From Ustulina deusta (taxonomy: Eukaryota; Ascomycota; Sordariomycetes; Xylariales; Xylariaceae): a DNA stretch of 64,000 nt. Below the pieces are notes generated by a model. The model searched no databases. It was given only the letters and a program-made list of their open reading frames with translations, and was not told where the DNA came from. The stretch is taken from NCBI GenBank assembly GCA_023159155.1, contig JAJNNX010000015.1, forward strand, positions 927,557 to 991,556, given 5' to 3'. Position 1 is the first letter of the stretch; the number at the start of each line of letters is the position of its first letter. Made by a program: the position numbers and the translations under genes. Shown one piece after another: positions 15,501 through 26,703 of this stretch.

Positions 15501-16155
15501 GTATTTTGCTCGTGGATGCGGAAAACAAAATATAATCAACCCACACCTAAGGTACCTATGCCACAACAACGACAGCAATGTGTAGAATTTCTCGGAATCT
15601 GCAGCCCACAAGTAACTCCATTGTTGTTTCCCTGTTAGGCCCAAATCAATAGGTACACTAGTTCCCTCAGATCTGCTGCCTGTTACATTGGTCCTCCTTC
15701 CTTTTTGCCCCGAGCAGCCACACGACAAAATCCACACTCCAATCCCCGCTGCTGTGTCGCGAACACCACGAACAATACAGGTCGAAGCGTGCACTTTTGT
15801 CTTGCTTCCGCTGGGTTCCAATGCCATAACACATTTGCATCTCTCGCAATCACTCGACCTCACCCTCGACCTCCGACCCCAACGCAGCGCGTAACAATCC
15901 CCGCCTTGACTCGCAAACCTACCTGGGTCAACACCTGGTCTTGTCTCTCTCGCTGTTCCTCCTTGTCCCGCCTTCTCGATCATTAGGCCGCCTGGCTCCG
16001 CACTGGTCTGTTGGACTCTCTGCTACCTAAGGCCATGCAGCCAGACGCTGTTGGTGGATTGCAAGATTTGTCAATACCTTCGGGCATTTGAAGTGGTATT
16101 GGAAGTAGGAAAGGCGGAGACTGCTGCTGTTGGCGCAATCCCGCGGCCCGCCAGT
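12587..16155. other. Long intergenic region with an AT-rich repeat-relic core
   Basis: No gene is supported over 3.6 kb. From about 12900 to 13450 the DNA is strongly AT-rich, with many TATA and CTATA runs and an A8C7-type junction near 13372-13386; it looks like an old, RIP-eroded repeat. Frames at 13824-14367 (-), 14391-14582 (+) and 15474-15983 (-) lack recognisable motifs and overlap one another. CCTAGG/GGTACC motifs are common (12760, 13570, 13830, 15480). The right end (15900-16155) is a CT-rich leader for the next gene. Confidence 0.5.
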
Positions 16156-18538
16156 ATGGCTCCTACCTACGCGTGGACCAATTATGCCGACGAACGTCGC
16201 TCCTCAAGTTCGCGCCGGGAGTCGTATAGACCGGGGGCCGAGCGACCGCAACCCGCCCGGCGCGATTCACGAGATGGTAGACATGCGAACGAATCTGGGG
16301 GGCTCCGAAGCCCCAGTGACACCCGACCCCCCCGCGAACACCGTCGTGACAATGAACCACCGAGACCTCACGGCGACGCCAACTTCACTCCCCCGGAAGG
16401 CCCAAAACGCCCGTCGAAGAACCCGGCGGCAGGCGCTCCTGACAAACTGAGTGATGGGCTGAACTTCAAACCAATAAATATTGGTGAGTACTACCTAACA
16501 GCAACACCCCTTTGCATGAGCCTCAGGCGCCCAGACATACCTCTGGGATAATTGGCAAGCAGCGGTTGACCGCATTGAAGGTCGCTGCCATTGCATATTT
16601 CAATGGCGTTGCATTTTCGTAAATGGGACCGCACATTCAAAGTCCCTAGTTACACGCTGACGATTAACTAATTGCTGTTTGCTGATTTTAATAGCCTCAG
16701 ACAAACACATCGCCACCAACAATAGCGTGGTCGGCAACTCGGTGACCCCAGCAATCCCGAAGGCCAAAAACCCCAAGCTCCAAGAGGCGTTCGAAAACGC
16801 GTACAATTTGGGCGAGACTGTTAATAAACGTGTTCTGTTACGCATCCGCAAGAAAAAACTCTCGCAAGAGCGCACCCAACAGCGGCTCGAGAATGAAAAA
16901 TTCCTCCGGGAAGCAGCTGCATACCCACCATATCATGGCCTCGGTGACAAATTCAGCCCAGCGGATCGTGCTCTCGACGATGAAATTAAGGTTAATGAGG
17001 ATGGATACCTTCGTGACCTCGAACAATTCGTTGCTCATTCTGCGACCACAAATCATCATGATCCTATGATCGCTGCCTTAGAAACCAAAGTCGAACAGAT
17101 TTCTCAGCAACTAGCGAAGCAAACTGAACAAATCCAAAGTCTTCTCGAGGAGAATAAAAAGTATAGCGCTCTGAAGTCAGACCACGACGCACTGCAATTA
17201 AAAATCTGTACACTCGATGATAAGATCCAGGCTTTCCAGTCGCTACAAGTTACTATCGATACTGAGAATAAGAGCCTGAAAAAGCAGTTGGAGGATCTTC
17301 AGTCTAACACTGAGAAAAACCTCAACTCGTCCAACACGCAACTGACTGAATTGATCAAGCAATCATCAAGTGCAGGCGAAGCCCGGAAGGTATTCGAAAT
17401 AGGCTTGGACCAACGTATCACAGGCATAGAAGTCAAGCTCAATGACTTCACGGACTATGACGATATCAAGGATAAGCTCGATGAACTGGACTTGGTTACG
17501 TTTAATGAAGTCTGCTCGGCTTGGGTGGATTCAGAATATAATCTGAAAGCTCAACATAACGAGTATAAACAACGCCGTCGTCAAGATGATTCGTCGATAC
17601 ACCAAACCCCCCAGCCACTTTGCAAAGCAGTAGATTCTTTGCGGGCTAGTCAAGCCAACGTCTCGCAGCTAAATAATGGGACGGCCTTGTCGATGGAGAC
17701 AATTAAAGCGGCCATTAATACCGCGGTTGCGGCGGCCGCCAAATCCATGAGCGAAGACACCGAAAAGCTGTGCCAAGGAAGAGATGAGCTAATTGGCGGA
17801 ATGATCGATAATACGGTAGCAAGGATCGACGCATTGGAACGCGGAGGCGCATCGAATCATTTAGGACTCGAGGCACGTATCCAATTACTTGAGCAATGGA
17901 GGGTTGAATGCTCAGCTTGGATAGACCAACGCCAGGGGCCAACGTTAGCTCAGCGTGTTACTTCCCTTGAGGGCAAAAAGGTTGGTCACCGGGTTGACCG
18001 AATTGATCTCGAGGTCGGCGATTTGAATCGGAAGCACGAGGCTCTCAAAAGCGAGATTAGCCAGTTTTCAAAACGCGAATGGATAGAGGTTCGCCTGCAA
18101 GAATTGCTTACCAGAGTCGGCATGAATCCCGCCTTCGTCGGTGATGTGAAAAACCTCCAACTCAGGCTTCCTGCACTAGAGCTTGCGATCAAAACGCTGG
18201 ACTTGCAATTCCAAAATCTGAGCACAAAACAACTAGCGGAATACATTGTGGGGCTGACAAACCCAGAGTTTGAACAGCGACTCGGAAAACTCGAAGTTAA
18301 GGCTAACCAGCTAGAAGTCAAGGCGGATGGGAGTGACAGAACCGCCGTTCGTCACGCAGAACAGCTCAGTTTGCTCCATGATGCGATGCGTTCAATCGCA
18401 ATTAGTGAGAAGCGAACTGCCTCTCCTAGCCAGTTAGACGAGCCCAACAAAAAGCGAAAACTTGAGATTAATGGCCGACACCCTAGCCCCCTACAACACC
18501 AGCAGCGGAATGACTCTGATCGGCAACCCTTGTCCTAG
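16156..18538 (+). CDS. Coiled-coil protein with nuclear localisation signal, function unknown
   Basis: Exon 1 is 16156-16483 and exon 2 is 16695-18538. The 211-bp intron has a GTGAGT donor and AATAG acceptor. The protein is 723 aa. Residues 1-110 are low-complexity and Arg/Ser/Pro-rich (DERRSSSSRRESYRPG, TRPPREHRRDNEPPRP), suggesting a disordered basic tail. A conserved-looking block, NPKLQEAFENAYNLGETVNKR, follows, then a Glu/Lys/Gln-rich region (about 160-185). From about 230 to 335 there are regular heptads (LETKVEQISQQLAKQTEQIQ), and further helical segments run through to about 680. The C-terminus carries KKRK at about 695-698 and a Pro/Gln/Ser-rich end. There is no enzyme motif. A nuclear scaffold or structural role is inference. 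A longer start at 16051 would add 35 residues, but Met at 16156 begins the typical basic tail. Confidence 0.85.
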
Positions 18539-19331
18539 ACGGTTGATTCGAGTACCGCGAAGATTATGGGGTATTGGACTTGGCTCCTTGACCTAGATTA
18601 TGGGGTCAACTAAACATGTTAGAGTACATGCGTACCCTGTACAAACAAAAGGATAAGCAAAAAAGGGACCTCGAGACGTGTACGCATATCCTTTCCGGGC
18701 TTCGCGCATTGGGATGGCCTTTTTCACTGCTGGAGTCGTATTTGTTTGTTTGCTCTTTCCCAAGCCTTTTTGCACGGATATACCCCTTTCGTTTTATGTT
18801 TGATAGTTTCTCTCCTTATGGAAGCTGGTCACGGTGTACATTGCGCCTCTTATACAGAGGCATCCGGGCTCGGTTACAATGCCGGCGTGTACCATTTTCG
18901 GTTACGGTGTACATACAAACGAAGCACGGTGGGCTCTACATACGGGCAATTAAGCCTTCACACCGCGCCTGTAATGAGAGACAGAAATGAAAAAGCACTT
19001 TTGTGAAATAGACACCTTCGCCATGAACGATGCTTTTGAAACATGCTCGGATACATACACTGGAGGAAATGATACACATATGCCTCGCAGGATGCGGAAT
19101 ATGATGTCAGAATATATCGGTTTTTAATGGTAACTCTGGTGTTCTTCGTAACTCTCGCTTTTTTTACCTTTTTGGTGCCTGACGCCGGTTCTATGTTCTT
19201 GATAATGCCGCCAATAACTTCCATACGCCCCCGACTGAATTATGATGCCCCCTTATGCGAGTATGGTGAGCAGTTGCTACTCGTTTCAAATGCCTTGTCC
19301 GTATATAATTTGACGTATTATTGCAGCACAA
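18539..19331. other. Convergent intergenic region
   Basis: This region lies between the coiled-coil gene (+) and the peptidyl-tRNA hydrolase gene (-), so it contains both 3' ends. A short repeat, GATTATGGGG, occurs twice (18562 and 18595). No gene is supported. Confidence 0.5.
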
Positions 19332-20212
19332 TTACAACAACTTCAACCCGCCTGTGATCTGATCCACGAGGCTCTTGGGTGCTGGCCCGACACCAAGTAC
19401 TGTCAGACTACCTGGGTCGATCTGCGTCCGGCCGGCGTCTTGTATGACCTCGGCCGTGACCCCCAGGCTACGCGCCTTGCTCATCAGTGTGAGCAGCTCG
19501 TCTTGTGATTTGACCTGTACGGCGATCTTAGCCTGTCCGAGCCGCTCCCAGCGTTGAAGAATCCCGGCTTCGGCTGACTTGGGCTGGCGGGTGGCGCTCC
19601 GGCTCAGTGTCTTGTAGCAAGCTAGTGTTGCATGGGAACATTGGGCCGCGATTTTGCCTGCAATATGGGAATCGTCAGCATCATGACGAAGAATTTGTAA
19701 GATATACAGAGTAAATAGAAGTCAAGCCCACCTTTCGTCATCCCCAGGTCTGTTCGCACGACGAGTACAAGTTTGCATTCCTCGTTGGGATTATTGCCGG
19801 AATTCACGGCGGCTTGTCTAGGATGTGCAGTCTCTGCTTCTCGCTTTGCGCTCCTTGCCTCTGCGCCGTCCCCCTTCGGCTCTATGCTGTCCTCTACCTC
19901 CTTTCCTTTCTGCTTTTTCTTCTTCTTCTCGCTCTTCTGGGTAGGTTCTCCTCCTGCTGTCCGTAATCCCTGCCTCCTGTCTGCTTCTGCGCCGTTGGCC
20001 CAGTTCGGCGCATGGTCAAGGATTGTGTCGTCCTCGTCGATATCGGACTCTTCGCTTTCCACGGGGTCGTTGAGCGTCTTCGCCCGCGTGGACGTGAGCG
20101 AGGGCGGCACGATGTACCCCCTTATCGAGTAGATTCCGAGCGCGAAGCCCGAGAAGAAGGCGACGAGCGAGGTCGTAATGAGCGCCGTTGAGACGCTGGA
20201 CGACTCGGCCAT
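19332..20212 (-). CDS. PTH2: Peptidyl-tRNA hydrolase 2 (Pth2/Bit1-type), membrane-anchored
   Basis: Exon 1 is 20212-19732 and exon 2 is 19657-19332. The 74-bp intron (GTGGGC donor, GCAG acceptor) splits a Gly codon; the product is 268 aa. Residues 9-35 form one hydrophobic segment (ALITTSLVAFFSGFALGIY), an N-terminal membrane anchor as in eukaryotic Pth2. A disordered acidic and Lys-rich linker follows (55-140), including a KKKKKQKGK run. The Pth2 domain starts at ECKLVLVVRTDLGMTKGKIAAQ and ends with GPAPKSLVDQITG. Catalytic residues known for the family are present: Lys162 and Gln166 in GKIAAQ, and Asp234 and Thr238 in DAGRT. It frees tRNA from peptidyl-tRNA that drops off ribosomes, probably at the mitochondrial outer membrane or ER face (location inferred from the anchor). 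Confidence 0.96.
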
Positions 20213-22279
20213 CTGGGCGGTAGGTGGTTGGTGGGTGGTTTGAGCGCGGGAAGAGAGAGAATGGGATGATGGCGTATTTGAATGTATTTTCTAGATCGCC
20301 AAAGTCTCGTGTAGCACAGAAACAGGAGGGTTAGGCTGTGCAGTTAAACACAACCTGTTTCAGAGGTGAAAGAAAGCAGAGCACTCTGATTTCTAGAATT
20401 TACCTAAGCAATGCGTCAGACAAATATTGACTTTTTGAGTTGTTGCTAGTACCTTACACGCTGTCTAGATAGGTCCCACTGTATAGAGACATTCAGTACC
20501 TACAGTACAATTAGGTAGGGGCCACTAATTATCTATAAGGTAGGTATGTACCTAAGTAAGTACATACATACTAGTATAGGTACTCTAGGTATGTATATAT
20601 ATATGTACATAATCCTTGGTAGGTACGTGTGTAATTAGGCTGGTTTTACAGGTGCTAGGGACCTGCCGGCCCCACGTATCACGTCAGTGCAGAGCCGGCC
20701 AGACCTTCAATTTAGAGAGATAAGATGCCTTGCATGAATACGTGTAGGAATTGTTCCGTTGTCGTAGCACAGCAACTACAGTTATGAATTATATAGCCAA
20801 GACAAATCGTCAACAGGAACCACGATCTAGAAGGGAAAAATATTTCATATTATTATCCATAACTATCTATATACAGTGTTAAACAATCAACTTACCTTTG
20901 CCTCGCCGAAGGAGTTACTTGAGGCAACCAGGTAAGTGGTCAGCATTAGGGTATTCAAGTACTGTACATGTACATGGTAACTAGCGTCGAGTCCAGCTTC
21001 GGACCAAGCCACACCAGCTGGCGGCAACGCAATTCGTGGCAATTCGTGGCAATCCGTGCAAGCCCCGCTCAGCGGAAACAAGTGGGTAAGGCACTAGATA
21101 CTGGCACTCTTGGCACTGGTCTCTGCGCCCCATCCATATCCATGGCCCATCCATCGTCCCCCCTTCCCATCGCGTCGCCAGCCCGCCAGCCCGCCTTTTG
21201 TCTTGCACTCTGACGTTCCCCGATCACCCCCAATCCCTCTCTGCAGTACCTACCTAGTACCTGAGCCAGCTGTTGCTTTTCGGGGCCGGCAGTGACCCAA
21301 CCCCTGCACCAGTGATCTTTAGGCCCAGGCGGGTACCCAGGCCAAGCAGCTTCTGTATCGGTCTGCCGTCCTACCTATCCCTATGTAAGTCTCTTCTGTC
21401 TAAACCACGCGCTGATCCCGTTCGCCTGCGCCGGCGTGACATCCTTCACCACTAAATAATACATCACCTAATACATCACGGCAGCCAGGTCAATTACCTG
21501 CTACTGTGCTGCCACAACCCACATGCAACCAACCCCAGGATCTCACCGTTCTCTGCTATGTTCCATAGCTAAGTGCACCACAGTGTACGCCTGATCTCTC
21601 CTGGTATTGCCCAGACCGACCGAGGACCCAAGTCGGGATTGGACGTCTCCTCCATACCTCACCTGCCTGCCACCAGCCTGGCATACCGTCTAACACCGTC
21701 CAACACCGTCTATCTTGGTGCACCTGCACATTTCCCCAGGCGCGATCCAGGCACTCCAGCTGTCCGTGTCCCGGCTACTGTCGTGTCGTGCCGTTCTCCC
21801 TCCCCCGGACGTCTGAGATATTCCTCCGCCGCCGCCTTTTAGCCACGATCGGCGGTCTCGACTCGTGCGATACAACCGTCTCCTGACGCACAACTGGCGC
21901 ACCTCCCGCCCAGTCGCTTATCGTCTGCCTTACGCCTCCTCGCCTCGCCAGCGCCCGCGCAATTCGATGGGGGATGCGCTGGGTCGATTGGCACGCCGGT
22001 TACCTGGAGGCTGGATAACACCGAGAAAAAGCGCCTGCACGCGACAACAATAGCCTGCCTATTGTCTGCTGCTGTCGCCGCTGTTTCGCGTGCTCATATT
22101 TCGATAGGTCAGTTGCTACCCGTCTCTCCAGCATAGCTACATGCATTCTGTCTATTCGATCTCCTCCCTCCCGCCCCAACCAACTTTAATTTGGATAGTT
22201 GTACTGTGTCGTTCCGTCCCATTGCATCGGGTCTCGTATTGTGACGCACAATGCTGAACCTTGACTTTTCTAACTCTGC
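20213..22279. promoter_or_regulatory. Divergent promoter region, AT-rich left, CT-rich right
   Basis: This 2.1-kb segment lies between Pth2 (-) and the Ebp1-like gene (+), so it must hold both promoters. About 20500-20640 is packed with TAGGTA/TACCTA motifs. The right half (about 21100-22100) is GC- and CT-rich with many short random frames, as expected of a long 5' leader. No gene is supported. Confidence 0.5.
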
Positions 22280-24652
22280 ATGGATAGGCCTGCCGACCTA
22301 TCGCATATTCAGCCATTCCCATTGAGCTTCTCTCGTGCTTCATTGTCAACACCGAACTTCTTTCATGGTCCATCGGGAAGCTTTGCGCGCAACATTCCGA
22401 CGTTGCAGGAACAAAGGAAAACAATGGAGGAGACTGCAAAGTCGATTGAGAGTCTAGCAGAGCAGATCCTACCCAAGCAACCATACTACCTGTCCCTCTC
22501 TCCCACGCGCAAATACCGAATACAACCCGACGAGAAGCGCTTAGATGAACAGGACATCAGACCTTTGCAATATACCACCTTGGTCGGTGGCGAGGCCGAT
22601 CGCGGAGTCCTCATCACTCGAGCCTACTTTACCGTCCGAGAAGAACCCAACTCCTCTAGTAATGCGCCCACACCCACAACGTTAAAAGTTGATCCAAACA
22701 AACCTAGAAAGAAAGTCTCATTGGAAGACTACAGGAACAAGAAAGTAGAAGGAGACTCGCCGCCAAAGCTGGAAGGGAAGGAGAAGCCGAACGGTCTGTC
22801 CACGATAAAGGAGAGGGAAGAGATCAAAAAGCGGACGGAACCTACTCCTAAAGAAATGGACAGTCGCCGTAACGTTAAGAAGGCAATAGCGAATGTCAAA
22901 GTCGAGGCGCGCCACCACTCTCCCTCACCCGAGCGGAGGAAGCGTGTCGCAGAAATCGACGAGGGCCCTAAACCCGTCAAGCGCGTGAAAGTAGAAGATG
23001 CGGCTTCCAATGGTGTTGCTCCTCGACTTTCTAAGGATGCTGCTTCACAAAAACCCGTGAGAAGCATACCGCCAGGGAAAAACGAGACCAAGGATATGAA
23101 ATCCAGCAACTCGGCGCTTCGCGCTGCATCTCCAAAACATATTTCGCAGGTTAATGGCCATGGGAAAACAAGTGGACAAGCAACACACAAGAGAGCTGTC
23201 AGCAACGGTGAACCAGTTTCCAAAGCTGTCCCAAGGTTATTATCACCCTTGTTTATTGCAGACTTGTCTGTTGGAAAGTCTTCGGATATATTACAGGAGG
23301 ACAGGTCAGAGCCTCGCCCAAGTCCTAGGAAGCGGCCGGTGGAGACGAGTAGCTTGAAACCGCAGCTAAAGAAAACACGAAACGACCGTGAGCCATCACC
23401 TAGCGCTAAGAAGCGCAAGGTATTACCACCTCTTCTATCGCCGACACTACCTGCCATCGTCATGGACGAACTTGCTAGGATGGAAAAGAAACAAGACACA
23501 CCATCTAAAGAAATAGGGTTGAAAAATAGCCAAGCATCTGATTCCTCCGTCGTTGTCAAGAGACCTCCGAATCCAGCACGAGAGGAGACCATCCATGTCG
23601 ATAATAAGAAGGAATCGACGCGATATATGGTGACTATGAAGTATAAGAAACGTCACGCGAAGACTATTGAACGGCTCCTCAACCTACCATCCGGCGGAAA
23701 GAAGAAGACTGAGGGTTTGAAGAGAGACGATCAGGCTCCGCGCGAGAGCTCTGGAAGTGTCGAACCGGGTACTGCTCGCAAGCGTCCTCGGACAACAACC
23801 GATGCTAGTGAAGCATTGAAGCGACCAAAGACATCAGATACACTGAGACCGTCGACTCCGCCAAAGCAATCGACGGCTATGAGCCGCATTGCCTCGAATA
23901 GCTCGCAAGTCGGCACTCCAGGCACCGCCAATAGCCTCACGCCTTCGACAAGCCAACCTACGGAGAAGCGGCGAGAACTAGTCCAACCAGAAAAGCTACA
24001 CAGAGCACAACGATTTCACGCGGCTTGCAAATTCTTCATGGACATAGGTAAAAGGCTGAAACATGAGCGAGATGGTATAATGAGATCCAGAGAAAAAGTG
24101 CCAGAACGCGAATACCAGATAGCCGTTGCTGCTGGTATTCAGTCTTTGCTGTCCTTCGTGCATGCCGTCAAATTTCAGAGTGACGCTTGGGACCTAGAAC
24201 AATCACCCCGTCGCTTACAGACATGGAAAGAGATCATACCTTTCCTCTCACATGTTAAAATGGACTGCAGTAAGAAGCCCGAGCTCATGGCTCTACTGTT
24301 CCGCATTCAAGGCATAATTATGAGCCACATGGGCCGAGTCCTATGGTTTATTCCAAACCAGCCGGATACAGTTGAAAAATTCATCGGTATTAGCAGAGAG
24401 GAGGTAGATACCTGGCGTACGGCAGACTCTTGGCGAAGGAAGTTAGGAACATGTGATGGGGGCTCTGGGACGTCGGACGGCGGAGCAGTTGGGAAGCTTA
24501 TCGATCGACTCGGTCCTTGGACAACCCCTGAAGAGCTGATACCCGTTACCCTTGATATCTTGCGCATCGTTCTCTATATCGACGGGCCTTGGAAGCCTAT
24601 TGATGAATTGGCAAAAATCGGCCGCCCCATGTCTAACGGCGCGACTGGATAA
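22280..24652 (+). CDS. Ebp1/AFF-like protein, probable ELL-complex partner
   Basis: One uninterrupted frame, 790 aa. The N-terminus (about 45-120) is a compact conserved-looking region (SIESLAEQILPKQPYYLSLS, LVGGEADRGVLITRAYFTV). Residues 125-560 are disordered, Lys/Arg/Ser/Pro-rich, with repeated basic clusters followed by V (KRVKVED, KKRKVL, KRPRTT) that could act as nuclear signals. The C-terminal region (about 570-690) is helical: LHRAQRFHAACKFFMDIGKR, AAGIQSLLSFVHAVKFQSD, MALLFRIQGIIMSHMGRVLW. This helical pattern resembles the C-terminal homology domain of animal AFF proteins and of fission-yeast Ebp1, which joins Ell1 and Eaf1 in RNA polymerase II elongation. That match is from memory of the family, not a search. 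Met49 at 22424 has a better start context (AAAACAATGG) and may be the true start. Confidence 0.72.
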   Translation: MDRPADLSHIQPFPLSFSRASLSTPNFFHGPSGSFARNIPTLQEQRKTMEETAKSIESLAEQILPKQPYYLSLSPTRKYRIQPDEKRLDEQDIRPLQYTTLVGGEADRGVLITRAYFTVREEPNSSSNAPTPTTLKVDPNKPRKKVSLEDYRNKKVEGDSPPKLEGKEKPNGLSTIKEREEIKKRTEPTPKEMDSRRNVKKAIANVKVEARHHSPSPERRKRVAEIDEGPKPVKRVKVEDAASNGVAPRLSKDAASQKPVRSIPPGKNETKDMKSSNSALRAASPKHISQVNGHGKTSGQATHKRAVSNGEPVSKAVPRLLSPLFIADLSVGKSSDILQEDRSEPRPSPRKRPVETSSLKPQLKKTRNDREPSPSAKKRKVLPPLLSPTLPAIVMDELARMEKKQDTPSKEIGLKNSQASDSSVVVKRPPNPAREETIHVDNKKESTRYMVTMKYKKRHAKTIERLLNLPSGGKKKTEGLKRDDQAPRESSGSVEPGTARKRPRTTTDASEALKRPKTSDTLRPSTPPKQSTAMSRIASNSSQVGTPGTANSLTPSTSQPTEKRRELVQPEKLHRAQRFHAACKFFMDIGKRLKHERDGIMRSREKVPEREYQIAVAAGIQSLLSFVHAVKFQSDAWDLEQSPRRLQTWKEIIPFLSHVKMDCSKKPELMALLFRIQGIIMSHMGRVLWFIPNQPDTVEKFIGISREEVDTWRTADSWRRKLGTCDGGSGTSDGGAVGKLIDRLGPWTTPEELIPVTLDILRIVLYIDGPWKPIDELAKIGRPMSNGATG

Positions 24653-25329
24653 TGATACCCGCCAACAGTGAATCTGCGTACGAAAACCAAAAACGCGGGT
24701 CACGGCACTCTTCTAATGTACATTACGAACTATGACTCGACGATATATTACCAGCGCCTGTTTGCAGTTTGCACTCACGCAGCTGAGCTGGAAAGTGGTT
24801 CCTGGCAGACATACGTTTTATGCTTGGTATAAAATTTCTCCCACGACTTTCCTCAGAGGCTATTTTGGCGTTACCCTTGAGTGGGTTGGTGCGGTAGGGC
24901 GTTTTATAACTACAGGTCGAGGACGAGAGGTGATTGATTTCACCATCATTTAAAAGGCAAGTGGAGGTCACCGGTGCAAGAAGCGATAATAATAGGCCAG
25001 GAGTTTTGAGGTTTTAGCTCATGTGTCGTGGGCGAAGCACAGTGTCGGCACATTGAGGGGAGCATTTGAATTTCCCGTGTATTTGTGCAAGCTGTTGTGG
25101 TGATTGCTTGAATGATATCCCGCCGGCATAGCCGAGCAAATGGAATTGCATGATGATCAAGATGTCTTCTACTTTCTATGTGACGTGTCGTGATGCGTGT
25201 AGCACGTTATTTTCTAGAGCTTCGTACTAGCTCCAACCGAGCTGTTCAACCCGATCTTTCGCGTAAGTGTTTATACATATAGGTCATTCGAACCCTACAT
25301 GAAGAATTACCGTAGAGAAGACCGATATC
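24653..25329. other. Convergent intergenic region
   Basis: These are the 3' flanks of the Ebp1-like gene (+) and the CD2BP2 gene (-). No gene is supported. Confidence 0.5.
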
Positions 25330-26703
25330 CTAAACGAAGTCGGCGGCGCGACTCCATCTTTCACCGCCAACCTCTCGAAACTCGACGCCCTCACCAAAGT
25401 AGCCGGCATCTTGCCAGGCTTTCATCATATTTCCGTCAAAGGGCCCTTGCTTCGCATCCCCGCCGCCTCCTCGGCCATCTGTCCACCGATATTCCCACAT
25501 CTTCGTTATCCCATCCGACTCTCTGGCCTGTTCCCGCACCGGCTCCACCCACTCCTCGTCCGTCTCGCGCACGAACTCTCGTATCAGCAGTTCCCGCTCG
25601 CGGTCATAGATGTCGGGGCGGCCGCGGCCCAGCAGCTTATCCGCGGCATCCGTGATGGCGTTGATGGTCTCCTTGATGCGGACTTGTTCGGGGTCCTCGG
25701 CCTCTTTTCCTTTTTCCTTTTCCTTGTCGTCGACGTCCATGAGAAAATCTGACTTCTGCGCCTGCTTCTTCTGCTTCCATTTGGGCAGTTTCTTCACCTT
25801 GGTCTTGTTCTGAGAGCGGCCCAGGCGCGCCAGGGCCTCGAGCGTCGTCTCGCCGCGCTCGAGGTGTGTGATGAGGGACTTGAGCAAGTCCGATGTCAGG
25901 GCGCTGTCTTCTTCCCGCCGCTTCTGACGCTGCTCCGCCTCGCGCTTCTCGTGCGCCTCTGCCGCCCGCCGCATGTCCTTCTTGCTGAGGCCGTCGAGCC
26001 AGCGGTCGTGCACGGCGTCCGGGTCGACGGCTTTGCGGACGAAGTTCCCTGATTCGTCGAAGCGGCCTTCCTCGCTCTCCTGCTTCAGGTTGAAGGCTTC
26101 GATCTTCGGGGCGTGCTTCTTTCGGCCGCCCGCGCCGATCTCCTCATCGACATCCTCCTCTTGTATCGCGAGCGCAATGGCTTCGTCGTCGTCGTCTGAG
26201 CTCTCTTCTTCGTCATTTATACGTATGTGGCTGCCGGACTTCGACTCTTCTTCTTGCCCCTGGATTTCACCCGTGCTCATGAACCGCACCTCTTTGGTCT
26301 TCTTCCCCGTCTTGTCGTCCACCGCGTCGTCGCGCGCAGCGGCATTGTCGTCGTCTGCGGCGAACATATCGTCCATGTCCTCGTCGGCATCCTTCCCCGC
26401 GCCCGCCTTTGCTTTCGACGTGTGCAGAGTGCCCAGCTCCTCCCGGTCCGAGTCCGAGTCGTAGCCGTCGATGTTGACGGCGCCGCGCTTCGTCGCCGCG
26501 CTCCCCCGGATCACGTCGGCGTCTGCCTCGAGGAACACGTCCCGAGACTCCTCGTCGTCCTCCTCCGCTGCGTCCGGCGCAAGCGCCGACGGGTTCCGCA
26601 CGTCGAACCTCACTTTCTTCGAGTCCGGCTCGGCGTGGTGGTGTTGTCGCGCGTAGTTCTCGCCTGCGCGCTTCGGACGCGCAGCGCTGAATCTTGACGC
26701 CAT
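25330..26703 (-). CDS. LIN1: GYF-domain U5 snRNP protein (CD2BP2/Lin1/Snu40-like)
   Basis: Single exon, 457 aa. The N-terminus (RFSAARPKRAGENYARQ, then KKVRFD) is basic. Residues 45-200 are strongly acidic with many Asp/Glu/Ser runs, including DGYDSDSDREELG, typical of Lin1/CD2BP2. A charged helical middle follows (DRWLDGLSKKDMRRAAEAHEKREAE, TTLEALARLGR). The C-terminal GYF domain starts at MWEYRW (near 402), has the GPF loop (about 420), WQDAGYF (about 430-436) and ends at the C-terminus. CD2BP2/Lin1 binds proline-rich peptides of the U5 snRNP protein Prp6/U5-15K set and leaves before tri-snRNP formation. The GC-rich, repetitive acidic code explains the many antisense frames. The gene is divergent from UFD1 across 660 bp. 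Confidence 0.92.
   Translation of the reverse strand: MASRFSAARPKRAGENYARQHHHAEPDSKKVRFDVRNPSALAPDAAEEDDEESRDVFLEADADVIRGSAATKRGAVNIDGYDSDSDREELGTLHTSKAKAGAGKDADEDMDDMFAADDDNAAARDDAVDDKTGKKTKEVRFMSTGEIQGQEEESKSGSHIRINDEEESSDDDDEAIALAIQEEDVDEEIGAGGRKKHAPKIEAFNLKQESEEGRFDESGNFVRKAVDPDAVHDRWLDGLSKKDMRRAAEAHEKREAEQRQKRREEDSALTSDLLKSLITHLERGETTLEALARLGRSQNKTKVKKLPKWKQKKQAQKSDFLMDVDDKEKEKGKEAEDPEQVRIKETINAITDAADKLLGRGRPDIYDRERELLIREFVRETDEEWVEPVREQARESDGITKMWEYRWTDGRGGGGDAKQGPFDGNMMKAWQDAGYFGEGVEFREVGGERWSRAADFV

Noticed and set aside
22729..23592. 287-codon frame antisense to the Ebp1-like gene
   Set aside because: Mirror of a Lys/Ser-rich disordered coding region; the Leu/Phe/Ser composition is typical of such shadows.
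25255..25290. GGGTTCGAATGACC on the minus strand, another B-box-like word
   Set aside because: No A box at the proper distance and no acceptor stem.
25973..26697. Plus-strand frames opposite CD2BP2 (163 and 156 codons)
   Set aside because: Ser/Val/Arg-rich translations opposite an acidic GC-rich region; the GYF-domain gene on the minus strand explains the DNA.
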